Shown here: in pieces, positions 48,380 to 57,164 of the stretch
How positions within the stretch are numbered: the stretch's first letter is position 1
How the letters are laid out: every line of letters begins with the position of its first letter
NCBI RefSeq assembly: GCF_015277855.1
Contig: NZ_CP063812.1
Span: 992,001 to 1,056,000 of the forward strand
DNA from: Microbacterium cremeum
GTDB lineage: Bacteria; Actinomycetota; Actinomycetes; Actinomycetales; Microbacteriaceae
Direction: 5' to 3'
Length of the DNA: 64,000 nucleotides
Program-made: the position numbers and the translations under genes
Notes under the pieces: model-generated
What the model was told of the DNA's origin: nothing
Database searches by the model: none
What the model saw: only the letters and a program-made list of their open reading frames with translations

Positions 48380-49423
48380 TCAGACGGTTGTCGTCGCGTT
48401 CCCGGGCGTCCAGCCCAAAGAAGGCGCGACATCCCTCGCGAAGGACTCGATCACGCGGAGGTTGAACTCGACGCCCAGCTGGCTCGGGATCGTGAGCATG
48501 AGCGTGTCGGCGCTCGCGATCGCGGCATCCTCCTTCAGCTGCTCGACCAGTACATCGGGTTCGGCCGCATACGTCTTGCCGAAGGTGGAGCGGATGCCGT
48601 CGATCACGCCGATCTGGTCGCCGTCCTGCCGTCCGCCGAAGTACATCGCGTCCTCGGCCGTGGTGATCGGGAAGATCGAGCGGCTCACCGACACGCGCGG
48701 CTCGCCGGCGTGCCCGGCCTCGCGCCACGCGTCGCGGAACGCATCGATCTGCTGTGCCTGCAGCAGATCGAACGGCGTGCCGTCGGCCTCGGTCAGCAGC
48801 GTCGACGACATGAGGTTCACGCCGCGGCGCCCGGCCCACTCGGCCGAGTCGCGGTTGCCCGCACCCCACCACACCCGCGAGCGCAGGCCGGGGGAGTGCG
48901 GCTCGACGCGCTGCAGCCCGGTCGCGCCGGCCCCGAAGGGGGACGAGGCATCCCGCTCGGCCAGCCCCTCGCCCTCGATCGCGCGCAGGAACAGTTCGAA
49001 ATGCTCGCGTGCGATGTCGGCTCCGCGCGGGTCCTGAGAACCGGTGTAGCCGAAGGCCTCGTATCCTCGCACGACGGTTTCGGGTGAGCCGCGGCTCACC
49101 CCGAGCGCGAGCCTGCCGCCCGAGATGAGGTCGACGGATGCCGCCTCCTCGGCCAGGTACAGCGGGTTCTCGTAGCGCATGTCGATGACGCCGGTGCCCA
49201 CCTCGATGCGCTCGGTGCGCGCCGCGATCGCGGCCAGGAGCGGCATCGGCGAGGACTGCTGCCGCGCGAAGTGGTGCACCCGGAAGTACGCGCCGTTCAC
49301 GCCCAGCTCGTCCATGCCCTGGGCGAGGTCGATCGCCTGCCGCATCGAATCGGCGGCGGTGAGTTGCCGCCCACCGCCGAGCGGGCCGTAGTGTCCGAAC
49401 GAGAGGGTTCCGAAGCGCTCCAT
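48380..49423 (-). CDS. LLM-class flavin-dependent monooxygenase-like protein
   Basis: A 347-aa luciferase-like TIM-barrel flavoprotein. YFRVHHFARQQSSPMPLLAA and RIEVGTGVIDMRYENPLYLA are the family strands, and SGGRLALGVSRGSPETVVRG is the phosphate-binding block. FMN or F420 use cannot be told by eye. The ATG at 49423 is chosen because an upstream extension contradicts the divergent GNAT gene. TACGGT lies 10 nt before it. It is divergent from the GNAT gene and has no pathway neighbours. Confidence 0.88.
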   Translation of the reverse strand: MERFGTLSFGHYGPLGGGRQLTAADSMRQAIDLAQGMDELGVNGAYFRVHHFARQQSSPMPLLAAIAARTERIEVGTGVIDMRYENPLYLAEEAASVDLISGGRLALGVSRGSPETVVRGYEAFGYTGSQDPRGADIAREHFELFLRAIEGEGLAERDASSPFGAGATGLQRVEPHSPGLRSRVWWGAGNRDSAEWAGRRGVNLMSSTLLTEADGTPFDLLQAQQIDAFRDAWREAGHAGEPRVSVSRSIFPITTAEDAMYFGGRQDGDQIGVIDGIRSTFGKTYAAEPDVLVEQLKEDAAIASADTLMLTIPSQLGVEFNLRVIESFARDVAPSLGWTPGNATTTV

Positions 49424-49495
49424 GTCGTCTGCAACCGTACGCCCGCGGCATCCATTCCGGTGAATAGGTGTGCTCGGCGCGTCGGAGCCTGTCGC

Positions 49496-49501
49496 TACCC
49501 T
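49496..49501 (+). promoter_or_regulatory. -10 hexamer for leaderless GNAT gene
   Basis: TACCCT ends 6 nt before GTG 49508; no RBS. Confidence 0.6.
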
Positions 49502-49507
49502 GGCGCC

Positions 49508-49987
49508 GTGACCAGCATCCGGCCTGCCGTTCCCGCAGACGTCCCGCGCATCGCAGAGGTGTGGGAGTCGGCGTGGCGGGACGGCCACGTCGGGCACATC
49601 CCCGATGAACTGCTGGTGCACCGCCAGTCGGACTCGTTCCGCACGCGTGCCGCCGAAATGGTCGGGCGCACGCATGTCGCCGAGGTCGACGGCGACATCG
49701 TCGGCTTCGTGACCCTCAAGGGCGACGAGCTCGAGCAGCTGTTCGTCGCCGCCCCCGCCCGCGGCACGGGCGTGGCGCGCGACCTGCTCGCCGACGGTGC
49801 GCGACGGCTGCTCGCGCAGGGACACGCCCGGCCGTGGCTCGCCGTGGTGAGCGGCAACGCGCGGGCGCGCCACTTCTACGAGCGCGAAGGGTGGCGCGAC
49901 GCCGGACCGCTCGCATACGAGGCGCCGATCGAAGGCGGAACCGTCACAGTGCCGTGCCGCCGCTACGAGCTGATCCTCCCTCGCTGA
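49508..49987 (+). CDS. GNAT-family N-acetyltransferase
   Basis: A 159-aa GNAT protein. It starts with the family's typical SIRPAVPADVPRIAEVWESA; the acetyl-CoA loop is RGTGVARDLLADGARRL, and NARARHFYEREGW is the C-terminal substrate/CoA motif. Acceptor unknown. The GTG start follows a -10 hexamer at the leaderless distance; earlier in-frame codons overlap the divergent LLM gene. Confidence 0.88.
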   Translation: MTSIRPAVPADVPRIAEVWESAWRDGHVGHIPDELLVHRQSDSFRTRAAEMVGRTHVAEVDGDIVGFVTLKGDELEQLFVAAPARGTGVARDLLADGARRLLAQGHARPWLAVVSGNARARHFYEREGWRDAGPLAYEAPIEGGTVTVPCRRYELILPR

Positions 49988-50074
49988 AATCGGCCGCCCC
50001 TGTCCGGCGCACGCACAGCGTGCTTACGATGGCAGCGAGGCCCCGATCGCGGGGGCGGGTCGAGAGGAGGCGCG

Positions 50075-50566
50075 ATGATCCAGGTTCGGGTGGCCGGCGT
50101 CGCTCTCGACGCCACCGGTCAGCACGTCGTGCTGCTGAAGCCCCTCGACGAGATCCCGGGCGACGGGCTCGTTCTGCCCATCTGGATCGGTCAGCTGGAA
50201 GCGACATCGATCCTGGTCGCCCTCGAGAACGCCCCGGTGCCGCGTCCGCTCGCCCACGACCTCATGCGCACCATGCTCGAGACGCTGGGCGCCGAGGTGA
50301 CGCGGGTCGCGGTGCCTCGCATCGAGGAGGGCACGTTCTACGGCGAGATCACGCTGGCGACCGCGCTCGGCGAGCGGGTCGTCGACGCGCGGCCCTCGGA
50401 TGCCGTCGCCCTCGCGTCCCGCGTCGGCGCGAGCATCTGGGTGGCCGAAGAGGTGATGACGGAAGCCGGTGTTCCCGACGTGCTGACCGAGACCGACGCC
50501 GCCGAACGCCTCGACGAGTTCAAGCGCTTCCTCGACGATGTCGAGCCGGAGGACTTCGAGGCCTGA
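50075..50566 (+). CDS. Bifunctional nuclease (DUF151) family protein
   Basis: A 163-aa protein of the BFN/DUF151 family. LPIWIGQLEATSILVALENA and RPSDAVALASRVGASIWVAEE are its hallmark blocks, and the length is typical for Actinobacteria. Plant homologues have both DNase and RNase activity; the bacterial role is unsettled. GAGAGGAGG precedes the ATG, and TTACGAT at 50025-50031 is a possible -10. It reads toward the MBL-fold gene. Confidence 0.88.
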   Translation: MIQVRVAGVALDATGQHVVLLKPLDEIPGDGLVLPIWIGQLEATSILVALENAPVPRPLAHDLMRTMLETLGAEVTRVAVPRIEEGTFYGEITLATALGERVVDARPSDAVALASRVGASIWVAEEVMTEAGVPDVLTETDAAERLDEFKRFLDDVEPEDFEA

Positions 50567-50580
50567 CCTCGTTCGCGGGG

Positions 50581-51294
50581 TCAGTGCCCGCCCGCTCGGA
50601 CGGCGGCCGCGACCTCGGCCGGAGAGCCGCGCCAGGGTGCGCCGTGTCCGGGGAGCACCCACGACGCTTCGAGTCCGGCGAGGCGATCGAGTGATGCGGA
50701 TGCCTCGGCCGGGGCGTCGGTGAAGGGCGCGGGCTGCAGGCCCTCGCGGCCGGTGAGGACGTGGCGCGTCGTGAGCGCATCGCCGACGAAGACCGCGTCG
50801 GCGAGCGGGACGTGCACGGCGATGCTCCCGGGCGAGTGCCCCGGCATCCCGACGATCACCGGAGCACCGGGCAGATCGAGGACGTCGCCGTCGCGGATCT
50901 CGACGACCTCCGAGACGTACCTGGTCGGCACGGCGCGCTTGCGCAGCGCATACGCGAAGAACCCGAGGGTCGGGCCCAGCCGCATCGGACCCGCCGGGGT
51001 CTTCGGCTTCTCGCCGGTGCGGGCGCGCTGCGCGTCGGCCGCGTGCACGTAGACGGGCACGCCGTGATCGCGGCGCAGCCGCTCCGCGAACCCGAGGTGG
51101 TCGCTGTCGCCGTGCGTGAGGACGAGTCCGCGGATGTCGTCGGCCGTCCTGCCGATCGTGCGGAGCTCGCGCGTGAGATCGCGCCAGTGCCCCGGCAGCC
51201 CGGCGTCGATGACCGTGATGCCCTCGTCGGTGACGACGAGGTAGGAGGCGACGATGTCGTTGCCGACGCGGTGCAGGTGCGGCCCGAGCTTCAT
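50581..51294 (-). CDS. MBL-fold metallo-hydrolase
   Basis: A 237-aa metallo-beta-lactamase-fold hydrolase. The metal motif is LTHGDSDHLG (H-x-D-x-DH variant with Gly for the first x pair), followed by downstream ligands in VGMPGHSPGSIAVH and the C-terminal VLPGHGAPW. DAGLPGH near residue 32 is the usual first loop. AAAGG precedes the ATG. A G10 run lies 20 nt upstream in its leader. The divergent TetR gene, with a 17-bp palindrome between them, probably represses it; the substrate (thioester, lactone or similar) is unknown. Confidence 0.88.
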   Translation of the reverse strand: MKLGPHLHRVGNDIVASYLVVTDEGITVIDAGLPGHWRDLTRELRTIGRTADDIRGLVLTHGDSDHLGFAERLRRDHGVPVYVHAADAQRARTGEKPKTPAGPMRLGPTLGFFAYALRKRAVPTRYVSEVVEIRDGDVLDLPGAPVIVGMPGHSPGSIAVHVPLADAVFVGDALTTRHVLTGREGLQPAPFTDAPAEASASLDRLAGLEASWVLPGHGAPWRGSPAEVAAAVRAGGH

Positions 51295-51313
51295 GGCGGT
51301 GGCCTTTCGATGA

Positions 51314-51323
51314 GGGGGGGGGG
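51314..51323. repeat. G10 homopolymer tract in the MBL gene leader
   Basis: Ten consecutive G (plus strand) lie 19 nt upstream of the MBL ATG at 51294. In the MBL mRNA they are a C10 run before the RBS. Slippage here would change spacing but not frame. Confidence 0.85.
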
Positions 51324-51341
51324 TGGGAATGGCTACGATAC

Positions 51342-51358
51342 GTAGCTATCATAGCTAC
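51342..51358. promoter_or_regulatory. 17-bp palindromic operator between TetR and MBL genes
   Basis: GTAGCTAT, C, ATAGCTAC is an exact inverted repeat with one central base. Flanking GGCTACGATACGTAGC and CAATAGCTATCAGG add half-sites up to the TetR RBS. It covers the shared promoter region. Confidence 0.75.
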
Positions 51359-51384
51359 TGTCAATAGCTATCAGGAGGATGCCG

Positions 51385-51912
51385 ATGCCGACGCCAGAGC
51401 GCACGTCCCTTGCCCAGATCGTCGACGCGGGCCGCGACATCCTCGAGGAGCAGGGTCTCGCGGGCCTCACGATGCAGGGCGTGGCCGCCCGGGTCGGAGT
51501 CCGGGCACCGTCGCTCTACAAGCGCGTGCGGGACCGCGAGGCACTCGTGGCGGCGGTCTGCGGAGCCACCGTCGACGACCTGACGCGCCGGCTCGAGGCA
51601 TCCGATCACTCTCTCGAGTCGCTGACACGCGCGTACCGCGCGTTCGCGCGCGAACGGCCGGAGGGATTCCGGCTGGTGTTCGCGGTGTCTCCGCCGCAGG
51701 ACTCGCTCGACCGGGCGGCGGCCACGATCGTGCGCAGCGCCGGGATGCTGGCGGGCGAGGACCATGCGCTGGAGGCCGCGCGGCTCGTGACGGCCTGGGC
51801 CACGGGCTTCATCCACATGGAGCTGGCGGGCGCCTTCCGGCTCGGAGGAGACGTCGATGAGGCGTTCGAGTACGGGTTGGCCGCGCTGCGACGCGGGCTC
51901 GCCGCACGATGA
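51385..51912 (+). CDS. TetR-family regulator with WHG-type C-terminal domain
   Basis: A 175-aa TetR repressor. The DNA-binding part is about residues 8-52 (LTMQGVAARVGVRAPSLYKR with the VRDREALV signature). The C-terminal half resembles the TetR_C_33/WHG domain (ATGFIHMELAGAFRLGGDVD). The start is the second ATG, 51385: AGGAGG (51373-51378) touches the first ATG at 51379 and is 6 nt from the second. Divergent from the MBL-fold hydrolase. Confidence 0.9.
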   Translation: MPTPERTSLAQIVDAGRDILEEQGLAGLTMQGVAARVGVRAPSLYKRVRDREALVAAVCGATVDDLTRRLEASDHSLESLTRAYRAFARERPEGFRLVFAVSPPQDSLDRAAATIVRSAGMLAGEDHALEAARLVTAWATGFIHMELAGAFRLGGDVDEAFEYGLAALRRGLAAR

Positions 51913-51949
51913 CCGCCGGCGTGCCGGGCCGACGGAGACCCCGCTCGCG

Positions 51950-52179
51950 TCAGTCGCTGGCGAGCCGCGCGGCGAACTCCTTCTCGACGTCGATGTAGTG
52001 GTCGTCGGCGAAGTCGGGCCCCTCGCTCGTCACGGACCCCCGGCCCGCCACTCCCGTGCAGACCCCCGCGATATGCGGATCTTGTACGAGCACGGCGGAA
52101 CACCGAGGCTGACCGCGATGTAGTCGCGTGCCATCACCGCCGCCTCGGCCCACGAGTATGCCTGCGAACGACCGGACAT
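51950..52179 (-). pseudogene. Small frameshifted gene of unknown family
   Basis: From ATG 52179 the minus strand reads MSGRSQAYSWAEAAVMARDY and on through about 40 protein-like residues before degenerating. In another frame the segment ending at 51950 reads VTSEGPDFADDHYIDVEKEF, followed by AARLASD and a stop. The two halves look like the ends of one about 75-residue protein separated by a frameshift near 52050. I do not recognise the family. A sequencing error is also possible. Confidence 0.4.
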
Positions 52180-52187
52180 GACGCAGT

Positions 52188-52193
52188 TACGCT
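52188..52193 (+). promoter_or_regulatory. -10 hexamer for leaderless membrane protein gene
   Basis: TACGCT ends 6 nt before GTG 52200; no RBS. Confidence 0.5.
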
Positions 52194-52199
52194 CATCCT

Positions 52200-52589
52200 G
52201 TGTCGAATCCGTCGATCGTCAAAGCCGAGGAGCGGCGAAAGCCGTTGTCGACGGTAGCCCCGATTGTTGTGACGGCGCTGGTGGGCTTAGCCGCGATCTG
52301 GTTGGTCGCTGTTCCTCTCGGACCTGAAGCGTGCGCGCTGTCCCTCCCCGGTCCGCGCAATTGCTTCGTCTCTCAGCGCTTGGACGCCGCGCTGCTTCCC
52401 ACCATCATGATCGTGCTGCTTGCCGCGGCGTCGATGGTGGTATGCCTCGTGTGGCCACGGCTGGCGGGCGCGGTCCGCTGGGTGGCGACGATCACGCTCG
52501 TCGCAGCGACGGTCAGCGCGTACCTCCTCGTCGCGTGGATCCCTGGCCTTGCATGGATCGATCAGGGCGGCGCCGACCTCTTGTCTTGA
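52200..52589 (+). CDS. Small membrane protein, function unknown
   Basis: A 129-aa protein with three clear hydrophobic helices: about 20-42 (VAPIVVTALVGLAAIWLVAV), 66-88 (LLPTIMIVLLAAASMVVCLV) and 95-117. The first 19 residues are polar and basic. Two Cys residues lie in the first outside loop (GPEACALSLPGPRNCF) and could form a disulfide. I do not recognise the family. The start is the GTG fixed by the leaderless hexamer. Neighbours give no clue. Confidence 0.65.
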   Translation: MSNPSIVKAEERRKPLSTVAPIVVTALVGLAAIWLVAVPLGPEACALSLPGPRNCFVSQRLDAALLPTIMIVLLAAASMVVCLVWPRLAGAVRWVATITLVAATVSAYLLVAWIPGLAWIDQGGADLLS

Positions 52590-52986
52590 ACTCCGAAACC
52601 CGCATACTCTGCGGGCCTGAGGGCTCCTGACGGATCTCCTTGGTGACAATCTGGACGAACCGCTCACTCGGCGGCCTGAATAGGACCGCACCTTGACCCG
52701 CAAGCGACGGGCCGAAGCGAGAACCGCATGAGGCTAATCGGCCGCGCATCCGGTGCGAGTGATGGCGGTTGTCACGTCGTCGCACGATCTCTTCGTCCAC
52801 CCGGGATCGCCACCGAACGCCGTGACCCCCACCAAGAAAACGAACGCAGTGACCGTCGACGCACCCTGGGCTTCAAGACGGTGCCGCATGGGATCAACGT
52901 AGCGAGCGAACACCTACTCGTAATCAGCTAGCGGCCCGCCGAATCCATGCGACCGCGGCAGTCCACAGGCGGGCGGACTTCGTGAG
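52590..52986. other. 397-nt gap without supported genes
   Basis: Only a weak stem (CCCGCA 52599-52604 / TGCGGG 52610-52615) just after the membrane protein stop is seen; it may be its terminator. Base composition is lower in G+C than the surroundings, and short frames on both strands show no protein-like pattern. Confidence 0.5.
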
Positions 52987-53319
52987 CTACGACACCTGGG
53001 TCCAATGGCGAACCTTGTCGTCACGCTCGACGAGGAACTGGTCGTCCTCGGGGTAGTACACGGCGGTCTCGATGTCCGCGCCGGCGAAACCCTTGATCGC
53101 CTCAAGGCTCTGCCAGCGCGACACAGTCAGGATCTCGGTCGTCCCGTCGCCGAGGTCGCGTGTCAACATCCACGCGTCGAGGTTCCCGGGCGTCTCGCGA
53201 TACTCCCTCATGCCGGTGCGTTCGATGTACGCGACGTACTCGTCGGTATCCTCACTCCGCACACTGCCTCGCCACATCCGGACGATGGCCTTCTGCGCTT
53301 CCATGCCGTCGTTGTGCAT
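52987..53319 (-). CDS. Dimeric alpha/beta-barrel (antibiotic monooxygenase-like) protein
   Basis: A 110-aa protein resembling ABM/EthD-type small ferredoxin-fold proteins: WRGSVRSEDTDEYVAYIERT forms the first strand-helix, MLTRDLGDGTTEILTVSRWQ the middle strands, and ETAVYYPEDDQFLVERDDKV the last. Such proteins are cofactor-less monooxygenases or stress proteins; no catalytic residue can be assigned. The start at 53319 is favoured by CACAAT 6 nt upstream; a further in-frame ATG at 53370 would add 17 residues without an RBS. Confidence 0.7.
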   Translation of the reverse strand: MHNDGMEAQKAIVRMWRGSVRSEDTDEYVAYIERTGMREYRETPGNLDAWMLTRDLGDGTTEILTVSRWQSLEAIKGFAGADIETAVYYPEDDQFLVERDDKVRHWTQVS

Positions 53320-53325
53320 GCCGCC

Positions 53326-53331
53326 ATTGTG
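53326..53331 (-). promoter_or_regulatory. -10-like hexamer for leaderless barrel protein gene
   Basis: CACAAT on the minus strand ends 6 nt before ATG 53319; a moderate match. Confidence 0.4.
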
Positions 53332-53494
53332 CGCGGGGGGCGGAAGATCCGCATCCGGGTGCGCAGACACCCGCCGTACCTATCCCGCCAGCCCACCACA
53401 CGGCCCAGACTCCGCGACCATCATGACGCGCGCGGGAAGCGGCCGGGCTGCGACTTCCCGAGGGGTCGCGATCCCAGTTCTTCACAGGAGCACG

Positions 53495-53582
53495 TGGCGG
53501 AGGATAGGGGATTCGAACCCCTGAGGGCTTGCACCCAACACGCTTTCCAAGCGTGCGCCATAGGCCACTAGGCGAATCCTCC
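53495..53582 (-). tRNA. tRNA-Ser(GGA)
   Basis: The minus strand gives acceptor GGAGGAT/ATCCTCC, an anticodon arm CACGC-TTGGAAA-GCGTG with anticodon GGA, a long variable arm, and T arm GGGG-TTCGAAT-CCCC. The 85-nt body (53498-53582) is followed by an encoded CCA (53495-53497). The long variable arm and GGA anticodon mark serine. Confidence 0.95.
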
Positions 53583-53623
53583 AGGCGGCCCCGAAGGGCC
53601 GCCGACCATCCTACCCTGCCGCG

Positions 53624-55894
53624 CTATCGCGCCCGAACCGGGACGCTGCCCGCGTACACGCTGCCGGGACGGATGACGAGTGAGCGCGGAGCCGCGAGCG
53701 CCAGGATCCGGCGCGCGGGCGGCACCGAGGCGAGGAGCGCGGAACGCACCGTCGCGGCGGCGCTCGCCGCATCGTCGCCCATCCAGTACGACCGCGTTCC
53801 GGCGCGGGAGTAGCTGACGCGCTCGATCGCGACGAGCACGGTGTTCATCTCGTTCGCCGGGACGCCGTGCTCGACGACGAGGCGCCGGGCGAAGGCACGA
53901 GGAGACTCGCTCGCCGGAACCGGGATGCCGACGTCGATCGCGGCATCCTGAACCGACTGCCACGACGCGGCCGCATCGCCTCGGCGTGCCGCGGCGTCCT
54001 GCTGGCGACGACGCAGCTCGCGCGCGAGGAACGGCAGCGCGCACACGACCACCACGAGCAGCAGGACGCCGAACAGCGGCACCGGATCGACAGCGCCGCC
54101 CGACGACGCTGCGGTGCCTGTGCCGCGCTCGTCGATCCTGTCGGTGGCATCGGAACCGACGGGAGCGGTCGGGGTGGGCGTCGACCGCGGTGCGGCCGGA
54201 TCGCTCTCGCCTGGCTGCCCGAGCGAGACCGAGGCGGGGGAGAAGGAGGTCGGAACGCCGAGCCCCGACGTCGGCTCGAACGAGATCCAGCCGATGCCCG
54301 AGAAGTACACCTCCGGCCAGGCGTGCAGTTGCGAGCTCGACACCGAGTACACCGGCTGCCCGTTGACGGAGTCCGTCGTCGGCTCGCCCGGGAGATACCC
54401 GACCACGATGCGCGACGGCATGTGGAGCGTGCGCGCCATGAGGGCGAACGCCGACGCGAAGTGCACGCAGTACCCCTCGCGCACCTCGAGGAACTGCGCG
54501 ACGGCCTCGGCACCGCTGCCGTCGAAGCCCTCCTCGACCGGGGCGTCGAGCGAATACTGGAAGTCGCCGCTGCGGAACCACCGCTGCAGCGCGACCAGTC
54601 GGTCGTAGTCGTTCGCGGCGCCCGCGGTCACCTCGGCGGCGAGCTCGCCGATGATCGGCGGCATGTCGACGGGCAGCTCCGTCGTCTCGTCGCGCACCGG
54701 CACGCCGCTCGCGGTGGAGGCACGAGCCTGCTCGAGCGACGGACGCGGCACCGTGTACCGGACGTCGTAGTCCTGGCCCTGGGTCGACCCCGATCGCGAC
54801 ACCACGGTGCGGTTGTACGGCACTGCGCCCCACGTGCCTTCGAGCCCCGTCACCTCGACCGCCGGGAACGGGACCGGCGCCCACGGCGAAGCGAGGTTGA
54901 CCACGTCGAGGCTCGACAGGTACTCGGTCACCCGGATGTCGGGGTCGACCGCGACGTCGCCGAGGGCACGCTCGCTGTCGACCGACACCGACTGCGCTCG
55001 GTCGGGCTCCCACACGCCGCCCTCGAAGCGCGAGAGGGTCGTGGCGCGCAGGTAGGGAACGGTCGGCGAGTCGGTGCGCACCCGCATCACCTCGATCTCC
55101 TGCGGGCGGCGCAGATCGTCGCCCAGCTGGAGCGTCGCGTCGATGCCAGGACCGGGGCCGACGCCGGCGCCGGCGCGCGCGACGGGCTGCGGGAGCATCG
55201 GCGTCGCGACGACCGCGACCACCACCGCGATCGCGCCGATGCCGATCGCCGTCGCGGGCACCCCCGCGGTGCGCTCCGCCTCCTGCTCGAGCGGCTTCTC
55301 ACGCGAGCGCGTCTCGGCGCGCAGGAGGAAGAGGATCGTGACGGCCAGGAAGACGAACCCGACGACGTCGACCTCGCTCGGCACCGCGATCGCCGGGATG
55401 AGCGAGACCGTGACGATGCCGACCGCCGCGAGCAGCGGCATCCGTGCCGTCACGACGACGTGATCGACGATGATCGTGAGCAGCCCCATCGCGCCGACCA
55501 CGACGAAGGCGAGCGCCGCCGTCGGCTCCAGCGGAGCGGCGCCGAGGGTGATCTCCTCCATCGCCGTGTCGAGCAGCGCGGGCACGGTGCGGATCGAGTC
55601 GAGCGTGGGCACCACCCACAGCAGCGCCGTGTCGCGGAGGTACACCACCGTCATGAAGACGACCCACACCGCGGCCTCGATCAGCGTCACGGCGATCGCG
55701 GGCAGGTGGAATCGTCGCGCGTTGTAGCCGGCGGCGAGGATCAGCACCGCCAGAACCAGGGCTCCCACCAGCCACACGCCGGACTCGATCACGCGGGTGA
55801 CCGGGAGGATCGCCGCCATGAGCGCCGCAAGGATCGCCCCGACGAGCAGCAAGCCGCCGCGTCGCGCCGGGCGCCCGGCGTCAGCGGAGGACAT
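53624..55894 (-). CDS. Membrane transglutaminase-like protein (DUF3488/TgpA type)
   Basis: A 756-aa membrane protein: about six helices in the first 230 residues, an outside region with the transglutaminase core, then one helix (GGAVDPVPLFGVLLLVVVVC) and a DUF4129-like tail. The Cys-His-Asp triad is in EGYCVHFASAFALMARTLHM (Cys about 475), LHAWPEVYF and the following Asp/Glu region. It is the last gene of the MoxR-DUF58-transglutaminase operon common in Actinobacteria, and its start overlaps the DUF58 stop by 14 nt. A role in surface-protein processing or assembly is inferred. Confidence 0.9.
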   Translation of the reverse strand: MSSADAGRPARRGGLLLVGAILAALMAAILPVTRVIESGVWLVGALVLAVLILAAGYNARRFHLPAIAVTLIEAAVWVVFMTVVYLRDTALLWVVPTLDSIRTVPALLDTAMEEITLGAAPLEPTAALAFVVVGAMGLLTIIVDHVVVTARMPLLAAVGIVTVSLIPAIAVPSEVDVVGFVFLAVTILFLLRAETRSREKPLEQEAERTAGVPATAIGIGAIAVVVAVVATPMLPQPVARAGAGVGPGPGIDATLQLGDDLRRPQEIEVMRVRTDSPTVPYLRATTLSRFEGGVWEPDRAQSVSVDSERALGDVAVDPDIRVTEYLSSLDVVNLASPWAPVPFPAVEVTGLEGTWGAVPYNRTVVSRSGSTQGQDYDVRYTVPRPSLEQARASTASGVPVRDETTELPVDMPPIIGELAAEVTAGAANDYDRLVALQRWFRSGDFQYSLDAPVEEGFDGSGAEAVAQFLEVREGYCVHFASAFALMARTLHMPSRIVVGYLPGEPTTDSVNGQPVYSVSSSQLHAWPEVYFSGIGWISFEPTSGLGVPTSFSPASVSLGQPGESDPAAPRSTPTPTAPVGSDATDRIDERGTGTAASSGGAVDPVPLFGVLLLVVVVCALPFLARELRRRQQDAAARRGDAAASWQSVQDAAIDVGIPVPASESPRAFARRLVVEHGVPANEMNTVLVAIERVSYSRAGTRSYWMGDDAASAAATVRSALLASVPPARRILALAAPRSLVIRPGSVYAGSVPVRAR

Positions 55895-57146
55895 GCTGCA
55901 CCCCGCGACCGACGGCGTTCACCCACGTGAGCCCCAGATCCCGATCCGGATCGATCGTGGCGACGTTCCAGCCGTGGTCGGCGGCACGCTCGAGGGCATC
56001 GCCGACGGGAGCCGCGGCGAGGATCAACGGGAGGGTGCTGTGGTGCGCGACCGGGCCGATGGCGTCGGCATCCGCGGGGTCCAGGCGCCCGACGATCACG
56101 ACGACCGGGCCTGTCGAGATGCCCGCGAAGAGCCGGCCGAGGTGGGGCAGGCTGTCGTCGCGCCGTGCGGTCACGGTCGCGAACTGGACGAGCATCGCCT
56201 CGACCTCGGTCATGTCGCCGCCGTCGATGCGCTCGGCAAGGCCCGCGGATCCGTAGAGCGGCGTGCCGTCGCTGTCGAGCACCTCCACGGCGTAGCCGTC
56301 GTGGACGAGCCGTGCGACCACCGAGACGCACGCCGACACGCCCGCTTCGAACCCCGGGTCGGCGCCGGGCGCCTGCAGCGCCTCGGTCGACCACCGCAGC
56401 GCCGCCCGGTCGAGCACGACCGTCGCCTCCGGAGTCGACTCCTGCTCCTCCTGACGCACCATGAGCGCGTCGCGGTGCGCCGTGGCACGCCAGTGGATGC
56501 GGCGCATCGAATCACCCGGGGCGTACGGGCGGGCGACGAGGTTGTCGGCGCCCTGCCCGAGCTGGTTGGTCGTGGTGTGGAGGGTGCCGCCGGCGGCACC
56601 GGCGTAGTCCACGAGCGGAGACAGGTCGACCACTGCGGGCGCCACCGTCACCGGCGTGCGCTCGCCGAACACGATGGTGCGGCGCGCGAGGCCGAACGGA
56701 TCCGACGTGCGCACCGACAGCGGGCCGAGAGGATGGACGCCGCGCCGGGCGCCGGTGACCGTGTACGCGAGGTCGACGACACGCACATCCCCGCGCAGTC
56801 CCGAGCTGAGCGCCGGGAACACGCCGTCCGCCTTGCCGCGGAGTCCCTTGGGAAGCGTGTCGTGCCACGTCCCGGGTGGCGTCGGCAGCGCCGCGCGCAC
56901 GCCCACCTGCACCGAGACGTGCGACTCGCGGCCCACCGACGCCACGTCGGGTGAGAGCGAGCGGGTCACCACATCGGTGCGCCGCCCGAGATACAGCGAG
57001 GCGACGCCGGCGGCGACGACCGCGATCAGGAGGATGCCGAAGTACATCAGCTCGGCGATCCCGGCCTCGTTCGCCACGATGAAGCACACCAGCGCGAGGA
57101 TCAGGGCGCCGGTGCCCCGGACGGTCAGCGGCCACAGGCGTCTCAT
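55881..57146 (-). CDS. DUF58 domain membrane protein
   Basis: A 421-aa protein with two N-terminal membrane helices (GTGALILALVCFIVANEAGI and the next) and a DUF58 domain; RPYAPGDSMRRIHWRATAHR (about residues 205-224) is the DUF58 hallmark. DUF58 proteins carry a von Willebrand-A-like part and partner MoxR AAA+ ATPases. It lies 18 nt downstream of MoxR and overlaps the transglutaminase gene. Exact function unknown. Confidence 0.92.
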   Translation of the reverse strand: MRRLWPLTVRGTGALILALVCFIVANEAGIAELMYFGILLIAVVAAGVASLYLGRRTDVVTRSLSPDVASVGRESHVSVQVGVRAALPTPPGTWHDTLPKGLRGKADGVFPALSSGLRGDVRVVDLAYTVTGARRGVHPLGPLSVRTSDPFGLARRTIVFGERTPVTVAPAVVDLSPLVDYAGAAGGTLHTTTNQLGQGADNLVARPYAPGDSMRRIHWRATAHRDALMVRQEEQESTPEATVVLDRAALRWSTEALQAPGADPGFEAGVSACVSVVARLVHDGYAVEVLDSDGTPLYGSAGLAERIDGGDMTEVEAMLVQFATVTARRDDSLPHLGRLFAGISTGPVVVIVGRLDPADADAIGPVAHHSTLPLILAAAPVGDALERAADHGWNVATIDPDRDLGLTWVNAVGRGVQHVLR

Positions 57147-57164
57147 CGCGCGCTCACCGTCTGC

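Noticed and set aside
54807..55930. Long plus-strand frames opposite the transglutaminase and DUF58 genes
   Set aside because: His/Asp/Arg-rich shadows without motifs; the minus-strand genes have the transglutaminase triad and the DUF58 hallmark.
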